64,000 nt of DNA from Akkermansiaceae bacterium (lineage in GTDB: Bacteria > Verrucomicrobiota > Verrucomicrobiia > Verrucomicrobiales > Akkermansiaceae). The notes beneath the pieces are model-generated. The model saw only the letters and a program-made list of their open reading frames with translations, was not told the DNA's origin and ran no database searches. A program made the position numbers and the translations under genes. Shown here piece by piece: positions 55,974 through 64,000 of the stretch (within the stretch, counting starts at the first letter, position 1; every line of letters begins with the position of its first letter). The stretch spans positions 1,364,001-1,428,000 of the forward strand of contig CAJJBQ010000002.1 in the NCBI GenBank assembly GCA_905182405.1, written 5' to 3'.

Positions 55974-56454
55974 GTGAGGGAATCTTGCCGCTAATCAGAC
56001 GAGAAACCACCTCAAAATCCTCCGGCGTCTCAAAGGACTCCTTCGGGAGGATAAGATACTGATTCCTCTCAGGGTAGAGAAGGATGCACTTGGGAGAAAG
56101 AAAGCGATCACAGAGCGATTCCCACTTGAGATCAACATCATGAAACTCAGACTTCTGGTGGATCCCGTCCTCACGAAACGTCCAATACAAATTGTGCCCG
56201 GCCTGCGGAGAACTCTTGGCATTCTGTATCAGCCGATATTGCCAGAAGAACTTCCGCACAAAAAGAATCGGCCCTGTCATGAGGAAGAGGTAGCCGAACA
56301 TTTCGTCCCCTTTCCACAAAAGGAAAGCACCCAGAGGAATGAGTAGGAGATACAGATACCGCATCATCACGAAAACCGGATGCCGGTAGCGCATATGCAA
56401 AGCCGAACCGAGCTTCAGCGTCGTAATGTCGAAGGAGCTGGTTGCCTTAATCAT
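55966..56454 (-). CDS. YcxB-like membrane protein
   Basis: 162 residues. Two adjacent transmembrane segments (YLYLLLIPLGAFLLW and MFGYLFLMTGPILFV, residues about 33-66) are followed by a soluble domain (HNLYWTFREDGIHQKSEFHDV, LLYPERNQYLILPKESF) typical of YcxB C-terminal domains. Function unknown. It begins four bases after the citrate synthase stop and is likely cotranscribed with it. Confidence 0.72.
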   Translation of the reverse strand: MIKATSSFDITTLKLGSALHMRYRHPVFVMMRYLYLLLIPLGAFLLWKGDEMFGYLFLMTGPILFVRKFFWQYRLIQNAKSSPQAGHNLYWTFREDGIHQKSEFHDVDLKWESLCDRFLSPKCILLYPERNQYLILPKESFETPEDFEVVSRLISGKIPSLR

Positions 56455-56457
56455 TCT

Positions 56458-57588
56458 TTAGCGCTCACCAATGGGAGGCACTGGCGAGAGTGTCGCTGGT
56501 CCCACGTATTTCGTAAGCGGACGATAGAGGCGGCTGTCTTCCAGTTGCTCAAGCACCTGGGCTGTCCATCCCGCCATGCGCGCAATCGCAAAGATAGGCG
56601 TAAAGAGATCGGTCGGAATTCCAAGCGAGTAGTAAACGGTCGCAGAGTAGAAATCGACATTGGCATTTAGGCCTTTCTTCTCACGCATGAGAGTGGCAAT
56701 GCGCTCAGACATACTAATCCACTTGGACTCGCCAAGCTCCTCGGTTAGTTTGATCGCCATTTTCTGGAGATGCGGCGCACGAGGGTCGAGCACCTTGTAG
56801 ACGCGGTGACCGATACCCATAATCTTCTTCTTGTTCGCAAGGCAGTCTTCGACGAAGGCGTCCACCCTATCTAGCTCGCCGATCTTCTTAAGCATCTTGA
56901 TCACTCCTTCATTGGCTCCTCCGTGCAGAGGTCCCTTGAGAGTTCCAATAGCCGAAGTCATCGCCGAGTAAAAATCGGAAAGGGTCGCGATGGTCACGCG
57001 GGCCGAGAAGGTTGAAGCATTCATCCCATGATCCGCATGAATCGTGTAGGCGATATCGAGAGTCTTGACCGCTGCAGCGGAAGGCTCTTCTCCTGTCATG
57101 AGGTAAAGAAAGTGAGCCGCCTCGGAAAGATCACCTCGAACGGGCGGAAGATCGAGCCCCTGACGAGCACGGTGGAAGTATGCCACGATCACCGGAGTTT
57201 GAGCTACAAGAGAGAGTGCCACGTGCCGATTCGCTTCTTGATCCGGCTCACCAACTTTGGCGCGAGGGTCATAAAGGCCGAGCATGGAAACCGCGGTACG
57301 GAGCACATCCATGGGGTTGGCATCTTTCGGAGCTCCTTTGAGAAATTCGATCACTCCTTCCGGAATCTTGCGATCACCGCGAAGCTCATCTTCAAAAGAA
57401 GAAAGTTCAGCAGCATTCGGAAGCTTCCCACGGTGAAGAAGGTGCGTCACCTCTTCAAAAGAGCAATTCTCCACCAGCGCATCGATGCCGTAGCCAAGAT
57501 AGGAAAGACGACCTTCTAAGCCCTCTACTTTGGAGAGGGCGGATTCATTGGCGATGACTCCTTCGAGACCTTTAGCGTAATCAGACAT
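56458..57588 (-). CDS. gltA: Citrate synthase
   Basis: 376 residues from the ATG at 57588 (MSDYAKGLEGVIANES), the short-type bacterial citrate synthase length. It condenses acetyl-CoA and oxaloacetate. Active-site histidines are in LKGPLHGGANE and GIGHRVYK, and the C-terminal aspartate region NVDFYSATVYYSLGIP matches. A frame to 57660 adds a hydrophobic leader that I reject. Related 2-methylcitrate synthases look similar, so symbol choice is by context of a fumarase elsewhere in the window. Confidence 0.9.
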   Translation of the reverse strand: MSDYAKGLEGVIANESALSKVEGLEGRLSYLGYGIDALVENCSFEEVTHLLHRGKLPNAAELSSFEDELRGDRKIPEGVIEFLKGAPKDANPMDVLRTAVSMLGLYDPRAKVGEPDQEANRHVALSLVAQTPVIVAYFHRARQGLDLPPVRGDLSEAAHFLYLMTGEEPSAAAVKTLDIAYTIHADHGMNASTFSARVTIATLSDFYSAMTSAIGTLKGPLHGGANEGVIKMLKKIGELDRVDAFVEDCLANKKKIMGIGHRVYKVLDPRAPHLQKMAIKLTEELGESKWISMSERIATLMREKKGLNANVDFYSATVYYSLGIPTDLFTPIFAIARMAGWTAQVLEQLEDSRLYRPLTKYVGPATLSPVPPIGER

Positions 57589-57732
57589 GGTAAATAATAG
57601 GTGAACAGTGAAAAATCGATGATGTGGGCCGAAAAGAAATAAGGGCGGGATCGGAACCACGCAAGGGTTTCTCTTCTGTGAGAGGTCGTTTTTTTATTTA
57701 GCAGGAGTGAACTGTCTGCCAGCCTTGCAAAG

Positions 57733-58359
57733 ATGGAGATGAAATGGACCCTAGTAATGGAAACAAGTGTGGCCCAAGCCACCCTTGCACTGGCCCGTGG
57801 TGACAAAATGGTCGCCCAGGCAACTTTCCACAGTGAAAGGTCACAGGAAGTAGATCTTTTTGCTCCTCTCGCTGACATTCTCAGCGCACTTCCTCAAGGA
57901 GAGACGCTTGACACGGTCGTTCTTGGAACCGGGCCAGGAAGCTACAATGGCGCCAGGGTCGGCATTGCCGCCGGACAGGCCCTTGCTCAGGTGCATTGCT
58001 GCGGCGTAGCTGGATTGTGCTCCTTCGAGAGTGTCCCAAAAATTTCCTGGGCCGCCGGAGATGCGCGTCGGGGAAGCTTTTTCCTCATGCCCATCGGCGG
58101 AAAACCCGAACTCTTTGAACAAGCAGAGTTCCTGGAGAAACTGGGGAAATGTTCGGGCGGCATCGGGACCTTCGAGGCCGTCGAAAAACTCAACTGCCCG
58201 GCCCAGCGGGTTAGTCAGGTCACCTCGACTGCTGAAGGATTGCTGCAAGCTTGGCTCCAACGCTCCGAATTGGAAAAGGAAGCACTCCAGAAAATTCCGC
58301 CCGAGGCCTTTTATATTCGGCCTCCCCACATCACTATTTCCAAAAAGAAGCCCATCTAG
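57733..58359 (+). CDS. tsaB: tRNA threonylcarbamoyladenosine biosynthesis protein TsaB
   Basis: 208 residues. TsaB is a non-catalytic ASKHA-fold subunit that assists TsaD in making t6A37 on tRNAs. The N terminus WTLVMETSVAQATLAL and the GTGPGSYNGARVGIAAGQAL block are diagnostic; the C terminus (YIRPPHI) is also typical. A second ATG two codons in (57739) could be the start. Divergent from citrate synthase. Confidence 0.9.
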   Translation: MEMKWTLVMETSVAQATLALARGDKMVAQATFHSERSQEVDLFAPLADILSALPQGETLDTVVLGTGPGSYNGARVGIAAGQALAQVHCCGVAGLCSFESVPKISWAAGDARRGSFFLMPIGGKPELFEQAEFLEKLGKCSGGIGTFEAVEKLNCPAQRVSQVTSTAEGLLQAWLQRSELEKEALQKIPPEAFYIRPPHITISKKKPI

Positions 58360-58562
58360 TGGAAGCCCGGAAAGGCGCTTGGCTACTCATCATAACTCCA
58401 TTCGGAGACCAGCAGAGCGTAATCAACTCCCCCGCTTCAGGTGCAGTTAAAATCCTATTCCAACGAAAATCGCTTTCGTCATGAGATTCTTCCCCGATCT
58501 TAAATGCGCGCGCCAAACAACACGCCGATCCATTCTTTTCGCGTCGCTTCCATTCTAAAAAC

Positions 58563-58604
58563 TTCAATATTCAACGTTGAGCGTTCAATGTTAAACGTTC
58601 GCAA
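58563..58604. repeat. Word-like TTCAACGTTGAGCGTTCAA element overlapping a gene end
   Basis: Repeated TTCAA-(C/T)GTT words over about 42 bases. The same word type appears at 1541-1562. It runs through the stop codon (58591-58593) of the ligase gene, so that gene's last residues (FANV) and stop come from the element. Confidence 0.6.
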
Positions 58605-59778
58605 ACTTCCATCGCTTCGACTTCATTTCATAGCGCTCCAAACTGCCCGAATCCACTTCCTCCACCGGAATGCGCAGGCTGAAAACTTCCTGCAGTCTCT
58701 GCGCCAGGTCAGCGCTCCCGGCGCCTTCCACCCGAAGCCTCACTTCAGACATCGCATTCACTTCTTCAATGACGACCTCGTATTCGAGAATACCCGGCAC
58801 GCTGCGCACCACCTCCTCGACCGCACCCGGGTAGAGATTCACCCCCCGTACTACCACCATGTCATCGACCCGCCCAATGATACCGCCTTTTAAAGCAAAG
58901 CCATCCTCGGTCTCGACCGGCATCACCAAGTCCCCAGTACGATAACGGAGTAAGGGTGAAGCATAACGACCCAGCGTTGTTAGAACAAGCTCACCCACCC
59001 CTTTCTCATCCTGATTGATGATCTCGCAGAAATAAGATGAGTGCTTAATTTTCAAAAGCGTCGGATCTTTGAGATCTCCCACCGTCACCGGCCCCACTTC
59101 AGTCATCCCGTGATGATCGATCACTTCCGCACCCCACGCGTCCTCGAGCCTTGCGCGAACCTCAGGCAGACTCCCGCCCGGTTCACCTGCCACAATTAGT
59201 TTTTGAATTCCCAAATCAGCGGGGTTGTTGGCAATTTGAGCGAGCCTCAGACCATAAGTGGGCGTGCAGCATAAAACCTCGGGCCTCAACCATTCCATCA
59301 TCTTGATCCGGTTCTCGCTCGAAAGTCCCCCGGCCGGAATCGCTCGAATTCCAAGTGTGGTCGCCGATTCAAAGCCCGCCCAAAACCCCAGAAACGGCCC
59401 GAAGGAAAACGGGAAAATAGCCGAGTCACCCGGCTTCACTCCTGCTTCCTGCCAGACCCACTCCCAATTTCCGCGCACCCATTCCCATCCTTCGGGATCA
59501 TCCAGCCACACCATCGGACTCCCGCTGGTCCCACTCGTTTGGTGCAGGCGCGAGTAATTTATAAGGGGCCTACTAAGATTAGTGCCATAGGGCGGATGGT
59601 CGTTCTGATCGGCAGCCAGCTCGGCCTTCCTCGTAAAGGGAACCTTTTCAGAAAACTCCGAAAGGTCGCCCACCTTACTAAGGCCCCCCAGTTTCCTTTG
59701 ATAAAAAGAGTTCTGCGATGCCGAAAGCCCGGACAAGAGAAGATTCACCATACGTAACTGATCCACTTCCAATGACAT
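58591..59778 (-). CDS. Phenylacetate-CoA ligase-like adenylate-forming enzyme
   Basis: 395 residues from the ATG at 59778. P-loop-like HQTSGTSGSPMVW, then FSFGPFLGFWAG, HHGMTEVGP, LLRYRTGDLV and GRVDDMVVVRGVNLYPGAVE are PaaK-type signatures. It would activate an aromatic or other carboxylic acid as an acyl-CoA. No other phenylacetate genes are nearby, so the substrate is open. It is divergent from the lipid operon, which might fit acyl activation. Confidence 0.85.
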   Translation of the reverse strand: MSLEVDQLRMVNLLLSGLSASQNSFYQRKLGGLSKVGDLSEFSEKVPFTRKAELAADQNDHPPYGTNLSRPLINYSRLHQTSGTSGSPMVWLDDPEGWEWVRGNWEWVWQEAGVKPGDSAIFPFSFGPFLGFWAGFESATTLGIRAIPAGGLSSENRIKMMEWLRPEVLCCTPTYGLRLAQIANNPADLGIQKLIVAGEPGGSLPEVRARLEDAWGAEVIDHHGMTEVGPVTVGDLKDPTLLKIKHSSYFCEIINQDEKGVGELVLTTLGRYASPLLRYRTGDLVMPVETEDGFALKGGIIGRVDDMVVVRGVNLYPGAVEEVVRSVPGILEYEVVIEEVNAMSEVRLRVEGAGSADLAQRLQEVFSLRIPVEEVDSGSLERYEMKSKRWKFANV

Positions 59779-59944
59779 TCTTCCCCTATGAAGCAAAATT
59801 CACTCCTGATGTAAATAACTCCCATCGCACCACTTCTCACCAAAAAATTCTAGAACTTGCCCACTCCGCTGGCTACGCTCCCCCTCGAAATGTTCTTGAA
59901 TATCACTTGCGGACTCAAAAAACCGGAAGACTTCTTATAAATCC

Positions 59945-60562
59945 ATGCACTTTGTCCTTTTCCACCCAGTTACCACCTTCTTTGCGGGTATTCTTTTGGC
60001 GGTAATCGCGCTCGGACTGATTCTCAGTTCATACTCCGGCCCCAACCAGACGAAAGAATCAGTGGTTACCTACCGCAATGCCATGTCCAAAGGTGAAGAA
60101 GTCGGTCCTGTAGCAGGTTCCACCGGCGAAAAAGAAGCCCTCGAGCACTTCTCCAATTTCCTCAGGAATGTCGGAAAAAAAGACTACCTCGAATCCAACA
60201 CCGCTAAAGTTTACGCGCCCGGAGCTTATCTCAATGACACGCTCGCTACTCACTACGGACCGAATGAGATCAAAGCCTACTTCCTCAAAACTGCCGACAC
60301 GATGACGAGCTTTGAGGTCCAGATCGATGACACCTCACGCTCCGGCCCAGATCACTACATTCGCTGGACCATGATCTTCTCTGCTCCAAAGCTTGGAGGA
60401 GGAGAGCCCATTCACTCCGTAGGAATTAGCCAAGTGCGTTTCAACAATAAAGGCCAAGTAAATTTCCATCAAGACTTCTGGGACTCCGGACAAAATATCT
60501 ATCGCCAAATCCCTCTTGTCGGCGGCTTCATCGGAATCGTTCAAAAGCAAATGAAGCAATGA
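59945..60562 (+). CDS. Membrane-anchored NTF2/SnoaL-like protein, first gene of the lipid operon
   Basis: 205 residues. A single N-terminal transmembrane helix (TTFFAGILLAVIALGLILSS) is followed by an NTF2-like alpha+beta domain (ALEHFSNFLRNVGKKDYLES, NEIKAYFLKTADTMTSFEVQ, GQVNFHQDFWD). Such domains bind small or lipid-like ligands. Its place as the first gene, 49 bases before the desaturase, suggests it works with the lipid enzymes. Start at the ATG 59945. Confidence 0.75.
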   Translation: MHFVLFHPVTTFFAGILLAVIALGLILSSYSGPNQTKESVVTYRNAMSKGEEVGPVAGSTGEKEALEHFSNFLRNVGKKDYLESNTAKVYAPGAYLNDTLATHYGPNEIKAYFLKTADTMTSFEVQIDDTSRSGPDHYIRWTMIFSAPKLGGGEPIHSVGISQVRFNNKGQVNFHQDFWDSGQNIYRQIPLVGGFIGIVQKQMKQ

Positions 60563-60611
60563 GATCTCTAAATTCATCAGCGGAGCAAATCCGTTGTTTA
60601 CCGTGACCCCG

Positions 60612-61595
60612 ATGAATCAAAACCCCACCCCCTCACCTCTCCCTCGAAAGCAGCGTCTCTTTCAGACGATTTTCCGCGTCGTCGGACAATGGTTGGATTC
60701 CGACTTCCGTCGGAGTGACGCCCCTGATCCAAAGAAACTTCCCGACAAGGTCAATTGGGAAAGGACCCTTCCTTTTGTGTTCCTCCACCTTGGCTGCCTC
60801 GCCGTCTTCTGGGTCGGCATCAGTTGGGTCGTCGTAGTGGCCGCGATTCTCCTCTACGTGATTCGAATGTTTGCTATCACCGGATTCTACCATCGCTATT
60901 TCTCCCACAAATCCTTCAAGACCTCGCGCCCGGTCCAGTTCCTCTTCGCCGCATTGGGAAATAGCTCCATGCAACGAGGACCACTCTGGTGGGCTGCCAC
61001 CCATCGGCACCACCACCGGCATTCCGATGAAGAGGTCGATATCCACTCCCCCGTCACGCACGGCTTCGCTTGGTCCCACATTGGCTGGCTCACTTCGATG
61101 AAAAATTTCCCGACCGCTTACGAAAACATCCCTGATCTCAAAAAATTTCCCGAACTCATTTTCCTTAACCGTTTCGATCAAATCGTCCCCCTGATTTACG
61201 GAATCATCATGCTCGCCATCGGCGCACTCCTCGAAACCTTCGCCCCCTCGCTAGGAGTCACCACCGGACAATTCTTCATCTGGACCTTCTTCATCAGCAC
61301 GACCGTCTTGCTTCACGGAACCTTGTTCATCAATTCTCTCGCACATGTCTGGGGGAAACGTCGCTACGAAACCAGTGATGACAGTCGCAACTCCCTTCTC
61401 CTCGCCATCATCACCCTCGGTGAAGGATGGCATAACAACCACCACCGCTACCCGCACTCAACCCGACAAGGCTTTCAATGGTGGGAATTCGACCCCACCT
61501 ACATAGGCCTCAAATTCCTCTCATGGACCGGCCTCATTTGGGACCTCCGCCCTGTCCCAAACTCCGTCAAAGAAGAGGCCAAGTTTGCCACCTAA
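60612..61595 (+). CDS. Membrane fatty acid (acyl-CoA delta-9 type) desaturase
   Basis: 327 residues. The three histidine boxes that bind the di-iron centre are complete: HRYFSH, HRHHH and HNNHH. Several transmembrane segments surround them. It introduces a double bond into an acyl chain using O2. The ATG at 60612 is preferred over a TTG at 60594. It overlaps the next gene's weaker upstream start but the chosen ATG at 61600 leaves a short gap. Confidence 0.93.
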   Translation: MNQNPTPSPLPRKQRLFQTIFRVVGQWLDSDFRRSDAPDPKKLPDKVNWERTLPFVFLHLGCLAVFWVGISWVVVVAAILLYVIRMFAITGFYHRYFSHKSFKTSRPVQFLFAALGNSSMQRGPLWWAATHRHHHRHSDEEVDIHSPVTHGFAWSHIGWLTSMKNFPTAYENIPDLKKFPELIFLNRFDQIVPLIYGIIMLAIGALLETFAPSLGVTTGQFFIWTFFISTTVLLHGTLFINSLAHVWGKRRYETSDDSRNSLLLAIITLGEGWHNNHHRYPHSTRQGFQWWEFDPTYIGLKFLSWTGLIWDLRPVPNSVKEEAKFAT

Positions 61596-61599
61596 GAAG

Positions 61600-62856
61600 A
61601 TGGAACGCCAACGCATTGCCATTGTAGGAAGCGGAATTTCCGGACTGGCCTGCGCTCATTTTCTGCATCCCCATCACGAGATCACTCTTTTTGAAAAAGA
61701 CGACCACATCGGTGGCCACTCCCACACCGTCATGGCCTCCGAGAACGACCGCAAGGTGCCGATCGACACCGGCTTCATGGTCTACAATGAAGTCACCTAC
61801 CCTCACCTCACCCGCCTTTTTAAAGAGCTCGCCGTCGAAACGAAGAATACCACCATGTCCTTCAGCGTGCAACACCGCCAGGACAAGCTCGAGTTCAATG
61901 GCGGCTCACTCAACCTTCTCTTCGGCCAGCGCCGCAATCTTCTCCGACCCCGCTTTTGGAAAATGCTCCTGCAAATCAACCGTTTCAATAGTGAAACGGT
62001 GACCGAACTTAAGAACCCTAAAAACGCTGATCTAACACTCGCCGAATATGTCGAAAAGCGCGGCTACGGCCAAGATTTCCTCCGCTGGTATCTCTCGCCC
62101 ATGGCTGCCGCCGTCTGGTCCAGCCCACCCGAGAAGATCGAAGAATTCCCCGCTCACACGCTCATGCGCTTCTGGCACAATCACGGCTTCCTCGGCCTCC
62201 ATACTCAACACCAATGGCGCACCGTCTGCGGCGGCTCCCGCGAATATGTTACGAAGATCAGCGCACCTTTCGCCAATCGCATCCATCAAGGCTCAGGAGT
62301 ACAAAACATCTCCGCCGAGAATCGCATTACACTAAAGGACGGGGCAACTCAGGACTTCGACCTCGTCATCTCCGCCGCCCACGGCGACCAAGCCCTTCAG
62401 CTGCTCGCCAGCCCCACTCCCTTGGAAAAGGAAGTCCTCGCAAATTTCTCCTACCAAAAAAACGAAGTCGTCCTTCACACCGACCCCCGGTTCATGCCTA
62501 AAACCCGACGTTGTTGGGCCTCCTGGAACTACCAGATCACCGGCGGAAAACATTCTACCATCTACTGGATGAACTGCCTCCAGGGGGTCTCGGATCGCGA
62601 GAATTACTTCGTCTCAATCAATCCCTCTGAACCAATCGACGAATCCAAAGTGGTCCGCCGACTCGACTACGAACACCCACTCTTCGACCTCAAGGCCATC
62701 GGCGCTCAAGCCCGCATTCCTGAACTTCACCAAGCCGGCCAAAAGTCCGGCCGCTACTTCTGCGGCGCGTGGCAACGCAATGGCTTCCACGAAGACGGCC
62801 TCTGGTCAGCTATCGAACTCTGTAAATCCCTCCTCGGAAAGGACCCCTGGCCATGA
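61600..62856 (+). CDS. FAD/NAD(P)-binding amine-oxidase-type oxidoreductase
   Basis: 418 residues. Dinucleotide-binding IAIVGSGISGLACA at the N terminus, then DDHIGGHSHTV and VPIDTGFMVYNEVTYPHLTR, typical of the FAD-dependent proteins adjacent to DUF1365 and CFA-type methylases. The C-terminal AGQKSGRYFCGAWQRNGFHEDG completes the FAD site. It likely oxidises or isomerises an acyl chain; exact reaction not shown. It overlaps the following DUF1365 gene by four bases. Confidence 0.9.
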   Translation: MERQRIAIVGSGISGLACAHFLHPHHEITLFEKDDHIGGHSHTVMASENDRKVPIDTGFMVYNEVTYPHLTRLFKELAVETKNTTMSFSVQHRQDKLEFNGGSLNLLFGQRRNLLRPRFWKMLLQINRFNSETVTELKNPKNADLTLAEYVEKRGYGQDFLRWYLSPMAAAVWSSPPEKIEEFPAHTLMRFWHNHGFLGLHTQHQWRTVCGGSREYVTKISAPFANRIHQGSGVQNISAENRITLKDGATQDFDLVISAAHGDQALQLLASPTPLEKEVLANFSYQKNEVVLHTDPRFMPKTRRCWASWNYQITGGKHSTIYWMNCLQGVSDRENYFVSINPSEPIDESKVVRRLDYEHPLFDLKAIGAQARIPELHQAGQKSGRYFCGAWQRNGFHEDGLWSAIELCKSLLGKDPWP

Positions 62857-63632
62857 CCTCGGCCCTCTATGAATGCGATGTCATGCACCGCCGCCTCAAG
62901 CCGGAACAAAAACGCTTCGACTACCGTATCTTCATGCTCAGCATCGACCTCGATACCATCCCCACCTCCACCTTTCTCAGCCACAACCGCTTCAATCTCT
63001 ACTCTCTCAACGACGCCGACCACATCGACCTCGGCCACCCCGGCGGCATCAAAGTCAACCTCCTCGCCTGGCTCGCCGGACAAAAGATCGAAGTGCCTAA
63101 CGATGTCAAAGTCCGACTCGTTACCCTGCCTCGAGTCTTGGGATACGGCTTCAACCCGGTGTCATTTTTCTATCTCAACAAGGCCGATGGCACACCCCTC
63201 TTTGCCGTTGCTGAAGTGGTCAACACCTATCGCGAAATGAAACTCTATCTCGTCGATCAGGACGGCGCTGAGATTTGGAAAAAGAAAGTCGCGAAAAACT
63301 TCTACGTCTCCCCCTTTTCTGATCCTGGCGACGCCTTCGACTTCCGCCTTGGCCTCCCCCGGGAGGAGTTCCGAGTCACCATCAATAACCTCACTGAAAA
63401 CGAAGTCACCCTCACTTCCACCGTCCGTGGATCCTCCCGCGAACTCACCTCTCTCCGCCTGATCAGTTACGCCTTCAAATACCCTCTCCTTTCGCTCAAG
63501 ATCATCACTCTGATCCACTGGCAGGCCCTGAAACTCTGGCTCAACAAAGTCCGCTTCTACAAAAAGGCAGATCGCCCGGAAGCTCAAAAAGAAGTCCTCC
63601 GCCCCCACTCCTCCATCTCCAAAAAACCATGA
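62853..63632 (+). CDS. DUF1365 protein
   Basis: 259 residues. SALYECDVMHRRLKPEQKRF is the typical start of DUF1365 proteins, and RVLGYGFNPVSFFYL is the family core. Biochemical function is unproven, but members are almost always linked to CFA-type methylases and the FAD protein preceding it. Coupled by four-base overlaps on both sides (62853-62856 and 63629-63632). Confidence 0.93.
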   Translation: MTSALYECDVMHRRLKPEQKRFDYRIFMLSIDLDTIPTSTFLSHNRFNLYSLNDADHIDLGHPGGIKVNLLAWLAGQKIEVPNDVKVRLVTLPRVLGYGFNPVSFFYLNKADGTPLFAVAEVVNTYREMKLYLVDQDGAEIWKKKVAKNFYVSPFSDPGDAFDFRLGLPREEFRVTINNLTENEVTLTSTVRGSSRELTSLRLISYAFKYPLLSLKIITLIHWQALKLWLNKVRFYKKADRPEAQKEVLRPHSSISKKP

Positions 63633-64000
63633 ACTCCGACGCCCCCGCCGAACACGGCCTCCCCGAAAAACTCGTCCTCGGACTCCTCAAAAAGATGCCC
63701 CTTGGTGGCCTCCGCATGGAATATGCCGATGGCTCGATTCGTCAGTTCGGCGCCCCGGATTCCGACGTCACCGCCAGCGTCAAAATCAACAATGACGAAG
63801 AGTTCTTCAAGCGCTGCGCCTACTACGGAAATGTAGGCATGGGCGAGGCCTACACCGATGGCATCTGGGACACCCCCGACATCCGCGCCGTCATCTCCTG
63901 GTTCATCTTCAACATGGAAGCCCTGCAAGGCTCGGACACCGCCTCGGACAAACTCCCCGGCGTCAATCTTCTCAAGGTCGTCAATTGGTTCCGCCACCTC
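63629..64000 (+). CDS. CFA-type SAM-dependent methyltransferase, N-terminal part (3' end outside window)
   Basis: The first 124 codons are inside the window. The N-terminal domain reads LVLGLLKKMPLGGLRMEYA and FFKRCAYYGNVGMGEAYTDG, followed by WDTPDIRAVISWFIFNME, as in cyclopropane-fatty-acyl-phospholipid synthases and their non-cyclopropanating relatives. The SAM-binding domain lies beyond the window. By family it would methylate or cyclopropanate an unsaturated phospholipid acyl chain, possibly the desaturase product. Confidence 0.88.
   Translation, partial: MNSDAPAEHGLPEKLVLGLLKKMPLGGLRMEYADGSIRQFGAPDSDVTASVKINNDEEFFKRCAYYGNVGMGEAYTDGIWDTPDIRAVISWFIFNMEALQGSDTASDKLPGVNLLKVVNWFRHL

Overview
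The window reads as chromosomal DNA of a verrucomicrobial bacterium, most likely in the order Verrucomicrobiales. The signs are two sulfatases, large exported cytochrome-c proteins of the planctomycete/verrucomicrobial PSD1 type with their DUF1501/DUF1552 partners, exported LamG/CotH/FG-GAP proteins, a PEP-CTERM tail ending in four arginines, DUF5069, a class I fumarase and a K+-dependent-type pumping pyrophosphatase. This placement is inferred from gene content; no search was run.

Region by region: 1-2081 holds the end of a metallophosphoesterase, a phospholipase D pseudogene, a small tyrosine phosphatase and a YchJ-like SEC-C protein. 2221-8254 is a polymer-degradation style cluster (sulfatase, DUF1549/LamG/DUF1553 cytochrome, DUF1501). 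8251-14199 carries an HD hydrolase, an exported protein, DUF5069, a fumarase with an apparent one-base frameshift, and hppA. 14295-26365 is an accessory block: a broken CreB-like response regulator, then a 72-bp repeat, three minus-strand exported genes (LamG/TSP3/CotH; FG-GAP/ASPIC; PEP-CTERM LamG) that share nearly identical LamG DNA, an IS30 relic and other gene scraps, a truncated PSD1 cytochrome, and a second direct copy of the 72-bp repeat. 26406-29269 has an exported beta-rich protein and a PQQ-type propeller. 29270-30230 is decayed membrane-protein DNA.

30245-35544 is core housekeeping: a P-II gene behind a textbook sigma-54 promoter, a zinc ribbon, rpsT, an exported helical protein, an unusual dehydrogenase-YgfZ fusion, aroK and queG. 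35687-43859 includes a zinc alcohol dehydrogenase, a cysteine-cluster protein paired with a pseudokinase/OB-fold membrane protein, an exported EEP-type nuclease/phosphatase, a metallophosphoesterase and a TrmH-type methylase. 43969-51568 is a second degradative/exported cluster (sulfatase, esterase, DUF1592-type cytochrome, histone-deacetylase-family enzyme, DUF1552). 51721-59778 holds purT, purC, an amidase, a PhyH-like dioxygenase, a YcxB-like protein, citrate synthase, tsaB and a phenylacetate-CoA-ligase-like enzyme. 59945 to the end is a co-directional lipid-modification operon (NTF2-like, desaturase, FAD protein, DUF1365, CFA-type methylase cut by the window edge).

The most unusual features are the direct repeats that each sit on a truncated gene and flank about 11.6 kb, the pseudokinase/OB-fold protein, the dehydrogenase-YgfZ fusion, several word-like short repeats between and inside genes, and the lipid operon. 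No tRNA, rRNA or CRISPR array was recognised.
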